DNA of 64,000 bases, taken from positions 62,001 through 126,000 of the forward strand of contig NZ_JACXAD010000004.1 in assembly GCF_014699115.1 (NCBI RefSeq), in the 5' to 3' direction. The position numbers and the translations under genes are program-made. Below, piece by piece: positions 41,267 to 51,900 of this stretch. The DNA comes from Hymenobacter montanus (lineage in GTDB: Bacteria > Bacteroidota > Bacteroidia > Cytophagales > Hymenobacteraceae). Under the pieces are notes generated by a model. It saw nothing but the letters and a program-made list of their open reading frames with translations. It searched no databases and had not been told where the DNA came from. Position 1 is the stretch's first letter. The number at the start of each line of letters is the position of its first letter.

Positions 41267-44200
41267 TTAGATGTCAGCCAGGCTGTTTTCCAAATCACTC
41301 AGCTCTTCCATATCGATGCTGGTGGTCCCGTAGTCCGAAGGAGTAAAGGCGGCTTCCTCCTGGCTGGTACAATGCTCGATGAGGTGCAGCAGTTGTTCTC
41401 GGAACTGCTCCATCAGCTGCGTAATCTGGTCGGCGGGGTATTGCTGGCTATTGTATTGGCAGCTGAATGCTAATTCCCCGCCCTGAATCATGCCGTTCAG
41501 ATTCAAGGCATAGGTTAGCTCGGCCTGCTCACTCCCGGCCAGACCAAACGAGTAGGCCACCGCCTCATTCGCCGGAAGCTCGCCCAGATAGTTAAAGCTT
41601 ATTTCGGGGTGGCTCCTGGTTGAGGGCTCCTTGCGGTACCAGTATTTCCACAGGCCGTACCCGATGCCCTTGTGGGGCACCTGCCGTAACTGCTCCTTGG
41701 TCTGACGCACCAGGTACGATACGTCTTCGCCGGAAGGCGCATTTAGCACGAAGGGAAACAGGGTAGTAAACCAGCCTACCGTCCGGGTCAGATCAGCTCC
41801 CTCAATTATTTCTTCCCGGCCGTGCCCCTCCAACGCAATCACGTGCTGCGCCTGGCCGTCCCACGTGCGCAGGGCGAGGGCCAGGGATGTCAGGAGAAGG
41901 TCGTTCATCTGGGTTTGGTAGGCCTGATGCGCTTCGTACTGCAGCTGGCGGGTCTGCTGGGCGGTCAAGCGAACCTCCACTTGTTTGGCGTCGGCACCGG
42001 TACCCATATGCTTCGTTGGGGCTGCGGTCAGCAACTGATGTTCTATCTTTTCCCAGTAAGGCAGCTCCTCCCGCAGCCGGCCCCTGGTGGCGTAGGCATG
42101 TAGCTGTTCGGCCCACTGCTGGAAGGAAGTGGTTTTGGCGGGCAGCTTAATGGCTTGGTCTTGGCTGAGCTGCGCGTAAGCAGTGGCAAAGTCTTCCAGC
42201 AGAATGCGCCACGATACCCCATCCACTACCAGGTGGTGGACGGCCAGGAGCAGGTAGTCTCCGTGCTCCGTTCGGAACAAGCCCGCTTTCAGCAAAGGCC
42301 CGGCCGCCAGATCAATGCTGTTCTGCAAGGCAGTAGCGGCTTCGGTGATAAGCGCTTGCGGATCAGCTGCTCCCCGGGCATCAAGCTGCCGGAATTCGTA
42401 CAGCGGGCCTTCCGGGCCCCGGTTGTGCTGAATGATTCCTGATGGTTCCTTCCGGTACACCATCCGCAGGGCGTCGTGATGCAGAACCAGGGCTTGTAGC
42501 ACCCGCTGCACGTAGGCCTCCTTAAAGCCCTGCTGGTCGTGGAGGGCCCAGGGAAAGTTCCAATGGTGCTCATCCACGAAGTTCTGCTCGAAAAACCACT
42601 GCTGAATGGGGATAAGCCGTACCGGCCCCGTTACCAGGCCCTGGTCGATCTGAGCATCCAGTGGCGTGGCGTATAGCGCCGCTACTTTCAGCACGGTGTG
42701 CTGCATGAGGTGCGTGACGGTCAGCTTCAAGCCTTGCTGCTGCAAGCGGGAAACCACCTGGATAGCTTTAATGGAATCGCCGCCCAGCAGAAAAAAGCTA
42801 TCATCCCGGCTTACCTGGGCCACCCCTAACACAGCCTGCCATACCTGCGCCAGCTTATTCTCAACTTCGCTCCGGGGGGCGATGAAATCTGTGGTGTCGC
42901 CTTGTTTAGTCGGGGCTGGTAACGATTTCCGGTCTATTTTACCACTTGTATTCAGGGGCAGCTGCGGTAGCTGCACGAAATACGCCGGGAGCATGTAAGC
43001 CGGGAGTTGGTCGTTCAAGTAAGCGCGCACCTGTTCGCCGTTGAGGGCCGGTTCTCCCGGCTGGGGGACGAAGTAGGCGCATAAATACGGCTCCGGCTGC
43101 CCGGCTTCCTGCCGGGCGACCACCACTGCCTCCCGGACCCGCGGGTGCTGGCGCAGCACCTGCTCGACCTCACCGGGCTCGATGCGAAAGCCCCGAATCT
43201 TGACCTGCTCGTCCTGCCGGCCCAGGTACTCAAGGTTACCATCGGGCAGCCACCGGGCCACGTCACCCGTGCGGTAGAGCCGTCCCGCCCCGAACGGGTT
43301 GGGCCCGAACTTGGCGGCCGTCAGCTCGGGGCGGTGGTGGTAACCGCGGCCCACGCCGGCTCCGCCAATGCAGAGCTCGCCGGGCACGCCGACGGGCACA
43401 AGTTGCCCGTCGGCATCGAGCAGGTAGACCTGCACGTTGGCCAGGGGCTTGCCGATGGGCACCGAAGCGTATCGGGAAGCCAGGGGCAGCTCGTGGCGGG
43501 TGTAGGGGAAGAGGGTGGCAGCCACGCTGGCCTCGGTCGGGCCGTAGGCGTTGACGTACGTCAACTGCTGGCGCCAGCGCTCGGCCAGGGCCGGGGTGCT
43601 GGCCGAGCCGGCCGTGCTGAGCACGCGTAGCGTGTGCACCCGGGCGGGCTCAAGGTAGGCAGCGTAAGTAGGGGGGAGGGTAGCGACGCTGATGCGGTGC
43701 TGGTTGAGGTAGTGCTCGAAGGCGCGGTAGTCCTCGATGGTAGCGCGGGGCACCAGGTAGAGCGCGGCTCCAGCGGCCAGCGTGATGAAAATCTCGTAGG
43801 TAGAGGCATCGAAGCTGATGGAGGCGAACTGCAGCACCCGGTCTGAGGAGTTAAGTCCCCACGCCGCCTGGTAGGCAAAGGCCAGGTTGATCAGGCCGCG
43901 GTGCTCGATCAGGGCGCCCTTGGGCCGGCCCGTCGTACCCGAGGTATAAAGAATGTAAGCCAGGTCCGTGGGCTGATTGACCAGCGTCGGGTTGTCCCTG
44001 CTGGCTTCCTGAACAACGGAATCAGTTAAGCGCAGTACTTCTTGGGTTTCCAATGCGATCCCGCCGCTGCTGACTACTAACCGGGCCGCGCTATCAACCA
44101 GTACATAGCTGATTCGTTCGGCAGGATAAGCCGGATCAATGGGGAGGTAGCAGCCGCCGGCCTTCAGAATGCCCAGCATGCCAACGACCATGTCGGGGGA

Positions 44201-45760
44201 GCGCTCCACCAGCAGCCCCACCACCGTATCCCTGGCTACTCCCCTTGCCCGCAGGGCGTGAGCCAGCTGGTTGGCCTGCTCGTTCAGCTCCCGGTACGTC
44301 AGTTGCTGGTCTTCATGCACCACCGCTACGGCATCGGGAGTCTGGGCCGCCTGCTCCTCGAAAACCTGCTGCACCGTTTTGTTGTCAGGATAAGCGACCT
44401 GCGTAGCATTCACCTGCTGCAACAGCGTTTGTTCCTGCGGCAGCAGAGCCGTTAGCGAGGGTGAGTTGAGGGCGATGCCTGGCTCCTGCGCAATGGTATG
44501 AGCCAGGTGCTCCAAATAGGCGGCGATGTAGCCGACCAGCGCCTCGCTGTACTGGCTGGCGTTGTATTCCAATCTTATCGTTAGCTCCTCGCCGGGAATG
44601 GCGGCTACCGTAAAATCATAGTTGGTTTGCTCAACCCCCTGTTCCAACTGTAAGGTGAACTCCTCAGCGGGCCCTTCCGCGCCGCTACCAGCCGGGTAGT
44701 TCTCAAATACAACCAGATGGTCGAGCAATTGCCCCTTGAGCGGGCTCTGCTGCTGGATATCGGCCAGCCCTACGTATTCGTGCGGCTGCATCCGCAGGCT
44801 TTGGTCGCGCAGCTTCGCCAGCAGGTCCAGGAACGTCGCGCTGCCTTGGCGGCTGACCCGTTGCGGAACCGTGTTGAGGAATAAGCCCACTATCTGCTCG
44901 ACTCCAACCAGCTCCGCCGGCCGGCCGGCGGTAACTCGTCCGAATACCACGTCGTCCTTCCCGCTGTAGCGCTGTAGCACAAGCCCCCACAGCGCCTCAA
45001 ACACAGTACTCAGCGTCGTTTGCTGGCCGATGGCCAGGGCCCGCAACTGAGCCGTGGTTTGTTGGTTAAATCGCAGGTTGTGCTTCCCGAGCTCGAAATG
45101 GGAACTGGCCTGGGGGGTGAGTTTGGGCAGAGAAGCGGTTTCCTCATAACCCGCCAGATACTCCCGCCAGTGGTTTAACGCCAGCTGCCGGGGCTGCTGC
45201 TTCAGCCAGTTGATGTAGCGGCTGTAGGGCGGGCTGGCGGTGGTGGGTAAAGGCTGGTGCTGCTGCGCTAACTGGCAGAGCCGGGTGAAGTCCTCGATCA
45301 ACAAGGGAAAGCTCCAGCCGTCGACGATGATGTGATGATGGGTGAGCACCAACTTGTGCGTCCGCGGGCCAGTCTTGATCACGGAGAGCCGCAACAGGCA
45401 GTCTTTCGACAAATCAAAGCCCCGTTGGCGGTCGGTGGCGTAATAGCCTTGTAAAAACTGGGCTTGCTCATCGGCGGCTTGCGGCGAGCAGTCCTCGTAG
45501 CGCACGTGCACCTCGCGCTGCTTAAGCACAACCTGTTGGGGCTTACTGATTTTCTCGTAGGCAAACACGGTCCGTAGCACTTGGTGCTTGGCGACCAGGG
45601 CCTTCATGGCCGCCTCAAAGTGGGGCGGCTGCCAGTCGCTCTCCAGGGTGTAGACAAACTGGGAAACGTACGCGTCAAAGTCTGGCTGGGCCAGGTGATG
45701 GTACAGCATTCCCTCTTGCAGGGGGGATAGCGAGTAGATATCCTCAATGGTAGACTGCAT
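41267..45760 (-). CDS. NRPS, module 4: C-A-T-E
   Basis: A 1497-residue single-module synthetase. C (1-430) begins DIYSLSPLQEGMLYHH, the form that follows an epimerase, with HHIIVDG near 143. A (about 450-945) has pocket residues DAYTSAAVAK (by eye). T has Ser near 995 (DSFFLLGGDSIKAI). E (about 1010-1470) has the intact catalytic motif VHHLVVDGVSWRIL near 1176, so a D residue is expected at position 4. The C-terminus PSDYGTTSIDMEELSDLENSLADI-like tail resembles a short docking segment that pairs with the next protein's C domain. The A domain is nearly identical to the first A domain of NRPS 1. It starts 20 bases after the previous gene. Confidence 0.95.
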   Translation of the reverse strand: MQSTIEDIYSLSPLQEGMLYHHLAQPDFDAYVSQFVYTLESDWQPPHFEAAMKALVAKHQVLRTVFAYEKISKPQQVVLKQREVHVRYEDCSPQAADEQAQFLQGYYATDRQRGFDLSKDCLLRLSVIKTGPRTHKLVLTHHHIIVDGWSFPLLIEDFTRLCQLAQQHQPLPTTASPPYSRYINWLKQQPRQLALNHWREYLAGYEETASLPKLTPQASSHFELGKHNLRFNQQTTAQLRALAIGQQTTLSTVFEALWGLVLQRYSGKDDVVFGRVTAGRPAELVGVEQIVGLFLNTVPQRVSRQGSATFLDLLAKLRDQSLRMQPHEYVGLADIQQQSPLKGQLLDHLVVFENYPAGSGAEGPAEEFTLQLEQGVEQTNYDFTVAAIPGEELTIRLEYNASQYSEALVGYIAAYLEHLAHTIAQEPGIALNSPSLTALLPQEQTLLQQVNATQVAYPDNKTVQQVFEEQAAQTPDAVAVVHEDQQLTYRELNEQANQLAHALRARGVARDTVVGLLVERSPDMVVGMLGILKAGGCYLPIDPAYPAERISYVLVDSAARLVVSSGGIALETQEVLRLTDSVVQEASRDNPTLVNQPTDLAYILYTSGTTGRPKGALIEHRGLINLAFAYQAAWGLNSSDRVLQFASISFDASTYEIFITLAAGAALYLVPRATIEDYRAFEHYLNQHRISVATLPPTYAAYLEPARVHTLRVLSTAGSASTPALAERWRQQLTYVNAYGPTEASVAATLFPYTRHELPLASRYASVPIGKPLANVQVYLLDADGQLVPVGVPGELCIGGAGVGRGYHHRPELTAAKFGPNPFGAGRLYRTGDVARWLPDGNLEYLGRQDEQVKIRGFRIEPGEVEQVLRQHPRVREAVVVARQEAGQPEPYLCAYFVPQPGEPALNGEQVRAYLNDQLPAYMLPAYFVQLPQLPLNTSGKIDRKSLPAPTKQGDTTDFIAPRSEVENKLAQVWQAVLGVAQVSRDDSFFLLGGDSIKAIQVVSRLQQQGLKLTVTHLMQHTVLKVAALYATPLDAQIDQGLVTGPVRLIPIQQWFFEQNFVDEHHWNFPWALHDQQGFKEAYVQRVLQALVLHHDALRMVYRKEPSGIIQHNRGPEGPLYEFRQLDARGAADPQALITEAATALQNSIDLAAGPLLKAGLFRTEHGDYLLLAVHHLVVDGVSWRILLEDFATAYAQLSQDQAIKLPAKTTSFQQWAEQLHAYATRGRLREELPYWEKIEHQLLTAAPTKHMGTGADAKQVEVRLTAQQTRQLQYEAHQAYQTQMNDLLLTSLALALRTWDGQAQHVIALEGHGREEIIEGADLTRTVGWFTTLFPFVLNAPSGEDVSYLVRQTKEQLRQVPHKGIGYGLWKYWYRKEPSTRSHPEISFNYLGELPANEAVAYSFGLAGSEQAELTYALNLNGMIQGGELAFSCQYNSQQYPADQITQLMEQFREQLLHLIEHCTSQEEAAFTPSDYGTTSIDMEELSDLENSLADI

Positions 45761-45780
45761 GTAGAAAGAGTTAGGAGCTT

Positions 45781-48700
45781 TTAGAAATTGCTGAACTGGC
45801 CTTGCAACAGAGCCAGATCGTCGAGCGACAAGTCATTGGCGCTGAAATCGGAAGGCGTCAAGGCGGGCTGCATCTGGTTCATGCAGTGGTCGATCAGGTT
45901 GCTTAGCTGCTCGCGTAACCGCTCCAGGAGGTGTGCCACTGACGCTTGCTCAAACCGCTTGCTATTGTAGTGGCAGCGTAAGGTCAATTTTCCGGCCCGG
46001 ATACTGCCTACTAGCTCGATATCGGTTACCAGCTCACTGGCCGGGCTGGTCGTAATGCCCACTGAGTAAGGAGAAGGCTGCAGGCCCGCTGCAACATCGC
46101 TTTCGTTAAACTCGCCCAGGTAGTTAAAATCCACCAGGGGGTACGGGCGCTCAGCCGGGTGCTCCCGGCTCAACAGGTGTCGCCAGATCTCGTAGCCGAT
46201 TCCCTTGTGGGGCACCTGCCTTACCTGCTCCTTTATAGAGCGCAATTGATACGACAAGTCGTGGGGAAATTTCACGTTCAAGGGCTGCAGGAAGTGCGCT
46301 GTAAACCACCCCACTGTTCGGTTGACATCCACTCCCGGCACTACTTCTTCCCGGCCGTGCCCTTCGAGCATAATGATGTGCTTGTCTTGCCCAGTCCACT
46401 CCCACAAGGCCAGGGCCAGCGCGGTTAGTAGAACATCATTCATCTGCGTGCCATAAGCCTGATGGACTTCGTGCTGGAGGCGGCGCGTTTGCGGCTCACT
46501 CAGGCTAATCCACTCCAAGGCCAGGTCGGCCGTGGTTCCCACCGCTTGCCCCGGCGGAGTAAGGGCTTGTAAGTCTTGCTCAACCTGCTGCCAATAGGCG
46601 ACTTCTTCCTGCAGCTGCGGACTGTGGGCGTACCCGTGCACCGCCGCGGCCCACTGCTGGAAAGAGCTGGTTTTGGGGGGTAGGCGAATGGCTTGTCCTT
46701 GCTGCAGCTGCTGGTAAGCCGTGGCAAAATCTTCCAACACAATGCGCCAGGAAACCCCATCCATAATCAAGTGATGAATAGACAGGAGCAGATGGTCGCC
46801 ATCACTGGCCCGGAATAGCCCGGCTTTCAGCAAGGGGCCCGCGGCCAGGTCCATGCTTGCGTGCTGCTGCGTGCCGGCCTGTTCAATGGCCCGGCCTTCG
46901 TCTTCGGCGCCTTGCACGGTTACCACCCGTAAGTCGTAGGGAGCGCTTTCGCGGCCCCGGTTATGCTGCCGTACCTGGTCCTGCTCCGGTCGATATACCA
47001 TGCGCAGGGCATCGTGGTGCAAAGCCAGGGCCTCTAACACCTGCCGAACGTGCTGTTCGTCCAACCCTTCGGGCCGGTGCAGCATCCAAGCCATTGAGAA
47101 GTGGTGGGGGTCGGTGAAGCGGAAGTCGAAAAACCATTGCTGAACCGGCGTGAGCTTGACGTCGCCCTGCACCAGCCCCTGATCCAGCGCAATGGTCAAG
47201 GGCTGCACCTGCAAGGCCGCCTCCCGCAGGCGCGGAAACTGCATCAGGTGGGCCACGCTGAGCTTAAAGCCTTGCTGGTGTAGCCGGGCCACTACCTGAA
47301 TGCCTTTAATAGAATCGCCCCCGATCTCAAAGAAGTTATCGTTAAGACCGATAGGCGCTACTTTCAGCACGTCTTCCCACACTTCGACCAGCTGTTGCTC
47401 GATTTCGTTACGGGGGGCCACAAATTCTTTGCTGCGCTGAGTTTTGTCGGGCAAGGGCAAAGCCCGGCGGTCAATTTTTCCGTTGGCATTGACCGGCAGT
47501 TGCGGCAGCTCTACCAGATAGCTTGGCACCATGTAGCCCGGTAGCTGGCCCTGCAGGTATTCGCGCAGCTCTTCGCTTGGCCGCCCGCCCGCGTCGGCTA
47601 AAGGCAGGGTGTAGTAAGCGCACAAGTACTTTTCCTCTTCTGCCTCGCCCTGGGCTACCACTACTACTTCCCGCACTTGCGGGTGGCCCAGCAACGCTTT
47701 CTCAATTTCTCCTAATTCGATGCGGTAGCCCCGAATCTTAACCTGCTCATCCTGTCGGCCCCGGAATTCCAATCGGCCTTCCCAGGTTATTACCCCCCGG
47801 TCCCCGGTCTTGTAAAGCCGGCCTTCGGCGAAGGGATTCTCAATAAACTTCTCCTGGGTGAGAGCTGGTTGTTGCCAATAGCCCCGGGCAACCCCCACCC
47901 CGCCCACGCAGATTTCACCCGCCACCCCCACCGGCACGGGCTGCATTTGGTCGTCCAGCACGTACACCTGGCAGTTGTCCACCACCTCATCAAAGCCCTG
48001 AACTCCTGTTGTGCACTGACTGACCAAGGCATCAATGGTAGTCTCCGTCTGGCCGTATACGTTGTACAAGGGATACCCCTTGGCGACAATTGCGTCCTGT
48101 AATTCTCCGGGTAGCTTATCCCCACCGCATAAGAGGGTGGTCACCGACTCCAGGCGCTCCCCTTCCAGAAAGTATTCCCTGAGTGTGTCGGGGATTACCT
48201 GCACGAAGCTGATCTGGTTGGTCGCTATAAAACCCCGCAAGGCTTCCCGGTCGAAGATCATCTCCTGCGTAGGAATGTAGAGCGTCAAGCCATTGATCAG
48301 ACTGCTAAAAATCTCCTGCAAGGCAATGTCGATAACCAGGTTTGTTACCTGAAGAATCCGGGTGTCCTGGTTAATGCAATAGCGGCGATTATAGTAGCGC
48401 AATAGGTTGATCAGGGAGCCGTGCTCAACCATAATTCCCTTGGGCTGCCCGGTTGTCCCCGACGAATAAATGACGTAGGCTAGGTCGGCCCCGGTGGAAG
48501 GCACAGCCGGCTTAGCCCGGCCGTTCATCACGGCCGCTGAATTGACATCCACGAGCTGTACGGTTGCCAATTCTCCCTGAATATGAGCCGGATTAGCAAT
48601 GAGCACCCGGCAGGCGCTCTCCTGTAAAATTATCCGCTTGCGCTCCATTGGGTAAGCCGGATCGAGCGGCACGTAAGCGGCCCCTGCCTTTAGGATGCCC

Positions 48701-48945
48701 AGGAGAGCGACTACTTGCTCGACCGAGCGCTCGAGCATTAAGCCTACCAGCTCGCCCGGCTTAACGCCGCGCTCGATTAAGAAGCCCGCTACTTGATCGG
48801 ACCGCCGTTGCAGTTCCCGATAGCTTACTTGCTGCTCCTGAAAAACCAGCGCCACTTCGTCGGGGCGCTGCGCGGCCTGCTTCTCAAACAAGCCGTGTAA
48901 GGTCTCATCTGGCTGATGAGGTGCTAAGTGGTTGTACATATCCAT
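45781..48945 (-). CDS. NRPS, module 3: A-T-E
   Basis: A 1054-residue protein with no condensation domain of its own; the C-terminal C domain of NRPS 1 evidently serves it, so the module is split over two proteins. A (1-510) has VIDIALQEIF in place of FDAS and pocket DIQQLGVIDK, the same as the first A domain of the last NRPS. T has Ser near 543 (DNFFEIGGDSIKGI). E (about 560-1010) has the intact IHHLIMDGVSWRI near 725, so residue 3 should be D. The tail TPSDFSANDLSLDDLALLQ resembles an epimerase-side docking segment. It begins 11 bases after NRPS 1 ends. Confidence 0.94.
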   Translation of the reverse strand: MDMYNHLAPHQPDETLHGLFEKQAAQRPDEVALVFQEQQVSYRELQRRSDQVAGFLIERGVKPGELVGLMLERSVEQVVALLGILKAGAAYVPLDPAYPMERKRIILQESACRVLIANPAHIQGELATVQLVDVNSAAVMNGRAKPAVPSTGADLAYVIYSSGTTGQPKGIMVEHGSLINLLRYYNRRYCINQDTRILQVTNLVIDIALQEIFSSLINGLTLYIPTQEMIFDREALRGFIATNQISFVQVIPDTLREYFLEGERLESVTTLLCGGDKLPGELQDAIVAKGYPLYNVYGQTETTIDALVSQCTTGVQGFDEVVDNCQVYVLDDQMQPVPVGVAGEICVGGVGVARGYWQQPALTQEKFIENPFAEGRLYKTGDRGVITWEGRLEFRGRQDEQVKIRGYRIELGEIEKALLGHPQVREVVVVAQGEAEEEKYLCAYYTLPLADAGGRPSEELREYLQGQLPGYMVPSYLVELPQLPVNANGKIDRRALPLPDKTQRSKEFVAPRNEIEQQLVEVWEDVLKVAPIGLNDNFFEIGGDSIKGIQVVARLHQQGFKLSVAHLMQFPRLREAALQVQPLTIALDQGLVQGDVKLTPVQQWFFDFRFTDPHHFSMAWMLHRPEGLDEQHVRQVLEALALHHDALRMVYRPEQDQVRQHNRGRESAPYDLRVVTVQGAEDEGRAIEQAGTQQHASMDLAAGPLLKAGLFRASDGDHLLLSIHHLIMDGVSWRIVLEDFATAYQQLQQGQAIRLPPKTSSFQQWAAAVHGYAHSPQLQEEVAYWQQVEQDLQALTPPGQAVGTTADLALEWISLSEPQTRRLQHEVHQAYGTQMNDVLLTALALALWEWTGQDKHIIMLEGHGREEVVPGVDVNRTVGWFTAHFLQPLNVKFPHDLSYQLRSIKEQVRQVPHKGIGYEIWRHLLSREHPAERPYPLVDFNYLGEFNESDVAAGLQPSPYSVGITTSPASELVTDIELVGSIRAGKLTLRCHYNSKRFEQASVAHLLERLREQLSNLIDHCMNQMQPALTPSDFSANDLSLDDLALLQGQFSNF

Positions 48946-48956
48946 TACTAGGCGGT

Positions 48957-51900
48957 CTAGGAGTTCTGTAAGCTGGCCACCTGCGCTTGCCGGCGGGGCG
49001 GTACGGCGGCATTAAATCGGGCCATCAAAGCCCGCTCAGCACCGGTCAGAATACTTATTTCTTTCAAAGGCATATCGGGCCGGGACGCTACCTGCTTCAG
49101 TACCTGGAGGTATTGCTGCGCGAGCCGTTCCATGGTTTCCGGCCGGAATAAGTCTTTGCGGTAGTTCCACTGAAAGTACAGTTTCCCTTTATCCTCCCTT
49201 AAACAATCCAGTACCAAGTCGAACAGGGCAACCCGGTGCGTATTCCCCTGATAGGCTGAAATCTCGCTGCCCCTCAGGTGCAGGCCCTGACTGTCCTGGT
49301 TATGAAGCACCAGCATGGTGTCGAACAAGGGGCTACGGCTGGGATCCCGGGCGATTCGAAGCTCCTGCACCAACTCATCAAATTGATAGTCCTCGTGCGC
49401 GAAGGCTTCCATCGTGCCTTGCTTAACGCGTCGGATCAACCCGCTAAAGGGCTCTTGGGGCTGAAGCGCCATCTTTAAGGGCAGGGTATTGACAAACATC
49501 CCCACTACTTCCTCTAATTCGGGCCTGCCTCTTCCCGTCGTGATAGTGCCCACTACAATCTCCGGCAGGCTGGTGTATCGATGCCACAACGCATAGTAAG
49601 CCGCGAGCAAGACCGCGAACAGGCTGGCGCGATGGTCGGTAGCCAGCTGGTGCAGCTGAGTAACCAGCTCCGCCTCCGCCTCAAAGTGCCATACTCCTCC
49701 GATCAGGCTTTTCACGGCCGGCCGGGCGAAGTCCGAGGGCAGGGCCAAGACGGGCAATTCACCGGTAAACTGATCGAGCCAGTACTGTCGCGCCTGCGCC
49801 CGCCGCGCACTGTCCTGCTGCCCGAGCTGCCACACCGCGTAGTCCTTGTACTGCAGTGGCTTAAGGGGCGCCAATTCCTGGCCGGCGTACAGCGCACTCA
49901 GCTCCCGGTTGATTATACTCTCCGACACCCCGTCGCTGATAATGTGGTGCTTGTCCAGCAAGAGTAGATGGAGCTCTTCTCCCGCCTGCTGCACCTGCAG
50001 TAGCATTGCTCGCCAGAGGGGGGCGCAGGCCAGGTCGAAGGGCTTCGGGAAGGCCTGCACAAACTGGAGCACCTCCGGCCCGTCTACCTCCCAGTCGGGG
50101 CGGTGCTGACAGGGCAGAACAAAGCGTAGGGGCTCAATGCGCTGTCGTACTTCCCCATCTACCAGGGTAAAGCTCGTTCTGAGCGACTCATGCCGATCCG
50201 CCACTTGCTGCAAGGCTTGCTCCAGCCGCTGTTTGTCGACCCTGCCGCGTAGCACCAAAACCTGCGGCATGTTGTAGGCCGTGCTTTGCGGGGCTGTCGC
50301 CTGCTGCGCATACATCCGCCGCTGCGCTGCGGACAAGGGGTACGAAGCCTGAGTTGAAGCAGGCCGAATAGCTGCCTCCTGCGTTACGGCTGGTTGTCGC
50401 TGCAGGGCAGTTGCTAGCCCTTTAATAGTAGGATCAGCCAACAGGTCGCTAAAGGACGGTCGTTTGCCAAATTCCCTCTCCACCTGATTCACCAGGCTAA
50501 TGGCTTTGAGCGAGTGCCCGCCCAAGCGGAAGAAGTCGTCGTGGATACCCACCCGCTCTATCTTCAGCACTCGCTGCCAGATAGTGGCCAAGCTTTCTTC
50601 CAGCTCCGTGGTCGGGGCGGTATAAGCTAGCCCCGTTTGCGGCTGGTCCGGCGCCGGCAGGGCTTTCTTGTCGAGCTTGCCGTTGATTGTTAGCGGTAAG
50701 CTGGCCAGCGGTACGAAGCAAGTAGGCACCATATGCCCCGGTAAATGCTGCTCTAAATAGGCGCACACCTGTTGGCTATCGGGGGCTGGTTCTCCCGGCT
50801 GGGGCACGAAATAGGCGCACAGATACGGCTCCGGCTGCCCGGCCTCCTGTCGGGCGACCACGACCGCCTCCTGCACCCGCGGGCACTGACGCAGCACCTG
50901 CTCGACCTCACCGGGCTCGATGCGAAAGCCGCGAATCTTGACCTGCTCGTCCTGCCGGCCTAGGTACTCAAGGTTACCATCGGGCAGCCACCGGGCTACG
51001 TCGCCCGTGCGGTAGAGCCGTCCCGCCCCGAACGGGTTGGATCCGAACTTGGCGGCCGTCAGCTCGGGGCGGTGATGGTAGCCGCGGCCCACGCCGGCTC
51101 CGCCAATGCAGAGCTCGCCGGGCACGCCCACGGGCACGAGCTGCCCGCCGGCGTCGAGTAGGTACACCTGCACGTTGGGGATGGGACGACCTATTGACGG
51201 TGCCCCTGCTTTTTTGCGCTCGCTCGCTACTTCGTACGTGGCGTCTACCGTAGTTTCGGTGGGCCCGTACATGTTCAGTAGCTGCACTCCCTCCAGCACC
51301 CGCCGGGATTGCGCAATCAGCTCGTCGCCCAGTGGCTCTCCGCCGCATACGATGTAGCGTAAGGCTAACTGTACCGGCCGGTCGGCCTGCTCGGCTACCA
51401 CCAGCGATAAGTAGGAGGGGGTAATGTCGAGCAGCTGGATAGCCTGCGATTCCAATAAGGCCAGGTAGGCCCTTGGATCACGGCGCTGTTCCTCACTGGC
51501 TATTACCAGGGTGGTGCCCGCCACCAGGGAGGCAAAGATTTGTTCTACCGAGGCGTCAAATACATAGGAGGACGTTAGGAGCACCTTGCCCGTTAACGAG
51601 CGGTAAAGCAATTCCACTACCCACCCCAGGAGGTTAACCACGCTGCTGTGTTCGATCATGACACCCTTAGGCTGGCCCGTCGTACCCGAGGTGTAGAGAA
51701 TGTAAGCCAGGTTGCCCGGCCCCGCCACCCGCGGTGGATTCTGGGCTTCCCCCTGATAGAGGCTGTCCTGGCTTACCTCCAGCACGGTCACGTGCGGGGC
51801 GTACTCCTGAGCTGCGGCCACGTTGGTGAGCAGCAGGCGGGCCCCGCTATCGTGGAGCGTGTACCGAATGCGCTCAGCCGGATAGGCCGGGTCCAGCGGG

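Noticed and set aside
41116..41346. 76-codon plus-strand ORF in the spacer before the last NRPS gene
   Set aside because: It crosses from the spacer into the antisense of the upstream NRPS gene and has a random Pro/Arg/Cys composition.
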